Source: Rhizobiaceae bacterium (GTDB lineage Bacteria > Pseudomonadota > Alphaproteobacteria > Rhizobiales > Rhizobiaceae). Taken from it: DNA of 64,000 nt. The notes under the pieces are model-generated. The model did no database searches. It was not told the DNA's origin and saw nothing but the letters and a program-made list of their open reading frames with translations. Positions 63,401 to 64,000 of the stretch are shown here, piece after piece (the stretch's first letter is position 1; each line of letters opens with the position of its first letter). The stretch covers positions 58,661-122,660 of the forward strand of contig CAJPFN010000025.1 of assembly GCA_905339215.1 (NCBI GenBank), in the 5' to 3' direction. Made by a program: the position numbers and the translations under genes.

Positions 63401-64000
63401 TCAACCCCGCGCGACCCCCTCCGCCCATGCGGCGAATTCGTCGGTGATCATGTCGCGGTTCAACTCGTTGAGCGATTCGTGCCGCGTTTGCGGCCAGATC
63501 CTTGATGTCAGATTCGAAAAGCCCAGCGCCCTCATGCGCCGCTCGAGGTCGAGCACGGCCTTGCCGCCGGCCGTCGCCGGGTCGTTTTCGCCGCCGAGCA
63601 GGTTGACCGGCAGGTCGCGGCGGATCGAGGCGAGGTTGCGGTCGTCGGCGCCGGCGAAGATCAGGCCGAACACGTCGCGCCACATCGACACCGACGCATC
63701 CCAGCCGCACAGCGGGTCGGCGACGTATTTGTCGACCTCCGCCGTGTCGCGCGACAACCAGTCGAAGTCGGTGCGCTTGTCGGATACCTTCTTCGCCCAG
63801 TCCTGGAAGGTGAGCTTCGGCAGGATGCGCGACGGCACGTCGGAACCCAGGCGGAACGCCTCCCAGGCGAGGATCGCCTGCGCCAGCCGGCCGAGCGCGC
63901 CGGCGGAGAAGTTGGCGTTCCAGATCGCCGCGCCGGTGACGCGCGCCGAATGTCGCATGAGGAAGTTCAACGCCACCAGCCCGCCCATCGAATGGCCGAA
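63401..64000 (-). CDS. Alpha/beta hydrolase (lysophospholipase-like), N-terminus outside window
   Basis: The 199 C-terminal residues of a serine hydrolase enter the window. The nucleophile elbow FGHSMGGLVALNFLM is visible at the very end of the window. The later Asp (GGENDPATAGGKAV) and His (TRHESLNEL) complete the triad. The cap region (DWAKKVSDKRTDFDWLSRDT) and overall pattern fit the Hydrolase_4/monoacylglycerol-lipase group, not the shorter PcaD lactonases. Function: esterase or lipase, substrate unknown. Confidence 0.87.
   Translation of the reverse strand, partial: FGHSMGGLVALNFLMRHSARVTGAAIWNANFSAGALGRLAQAILAWEAFRLGSDVPSRILPKLTFQDWAKKVSDKRTDFDWLSRDTAEVDKYVADPLCGWDASVSMWRDVFGLIFAGADDRNLASIRRDLPVNLLGGENDPATAGGKAVLDLERRMRALGFSNLTSRIWPQTRHESLNELNRDMITDEFAAWAEGVARG

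Noticed and set aside
63401..64000. The hydrolase fragment as the missing pcaD
   Set aside because: The cap region and spacing fit the lysophospholipase/Hydrolase_4 group, and it is 6.4 kb from the pca operon on the other strand.

Overview
This is a gene-dense, high-GC chromosomal window. The gene set points to an alphaproteobacterium of the order Hyphomicrobiales (Rhizobiales), most like Mesorhizobium, Aminobacter or a relative. The main clues are the PcaQ-controlled pca operon, RutR/PreTA-type pyrimidine catabolism, the TamAB order, GC-rich palindromic intergenic repeats and many opine/peptide-type ABC genes. Genus assignment is inference. I see no rRNA, tRNA, CRISPR array, transposase or replication origin.

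Layout. 1-2.7 kb: the end of a small secreted protein, a secreted caspase-fold protein with a C-terminal discoidin-like domain, and a VanX-type D-Ala-D-Ala dipeptidase. 2.7-10.3 kb: penicillin-binding protein 1C and its alpha-2-macroglobulin partner. 10.6-16.7 kb: tamA-tamB for outer-membrane protein assembly. 16.9-30 kb: a quinone-reductase-like dehydrogenase, a Tat-exported peptide-type binding protein with two permeases and a fused double ATPase, two small envelope proteins, then an MttB-family methyltransferase next to a dimethylglycine/sarcosine-dehydrogenase-like flavoprotein. 30.1-32.4 kb: a vapBC module with a two-site operator, and a TetR-crotonase pair with a perfect 20-bp operator.

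32.6-50.9 kb is mostly a reductive pyrimidine-degradation locus. PreT-PreA reduces uracil or thymine, HydA opens the ring, the HyuC/AmaB-type amidohydrolase removes the carbamoyl group, and the omega-transaminase converts beta-alanine to malonate semialdehyde. RutR and two RutR-like sites provide control. An NMT1/THI5-like ABC importer at the end is the probable pyrimidine uptake system. The locus is split by a P450 / polyprenyl-synthase / terpenoid-toroid mini-cluster and a DMT exporter (35.4-40 kb), and the pathway operon is interrupted by a DUF559 nuclease-like gene preceded by a perfect 39-bp inverted repeat. Two tandem four-cysteine secreted paralogues are translationally coupled to hydA.

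50.9-57 kb is aromatic catabolism: an AraC regulator and pobA (4-hydroxybenzoate to protocatechuate), then divergent pcaQ and pcaCHGB (protocatechuate ring cleavage and lactonisation). pcaD is absent from its usual first position. 57-64 kb holds a three-gene lipid-linked-sugar operon (GT39, LAB_N, GT2), an overlapping ThDP-enzyme / class III CoA-transferase pair, a GFA-family protein and the end of an alpha/beta hydrolase.

The least explained parts are the P450-prenyl-synthase-toroid cluster, the four-cysteine pair, the DUF559 insertion with its giant hairpin, and the MttB-DMGDH pair that lacks a visible corrinoid protein.
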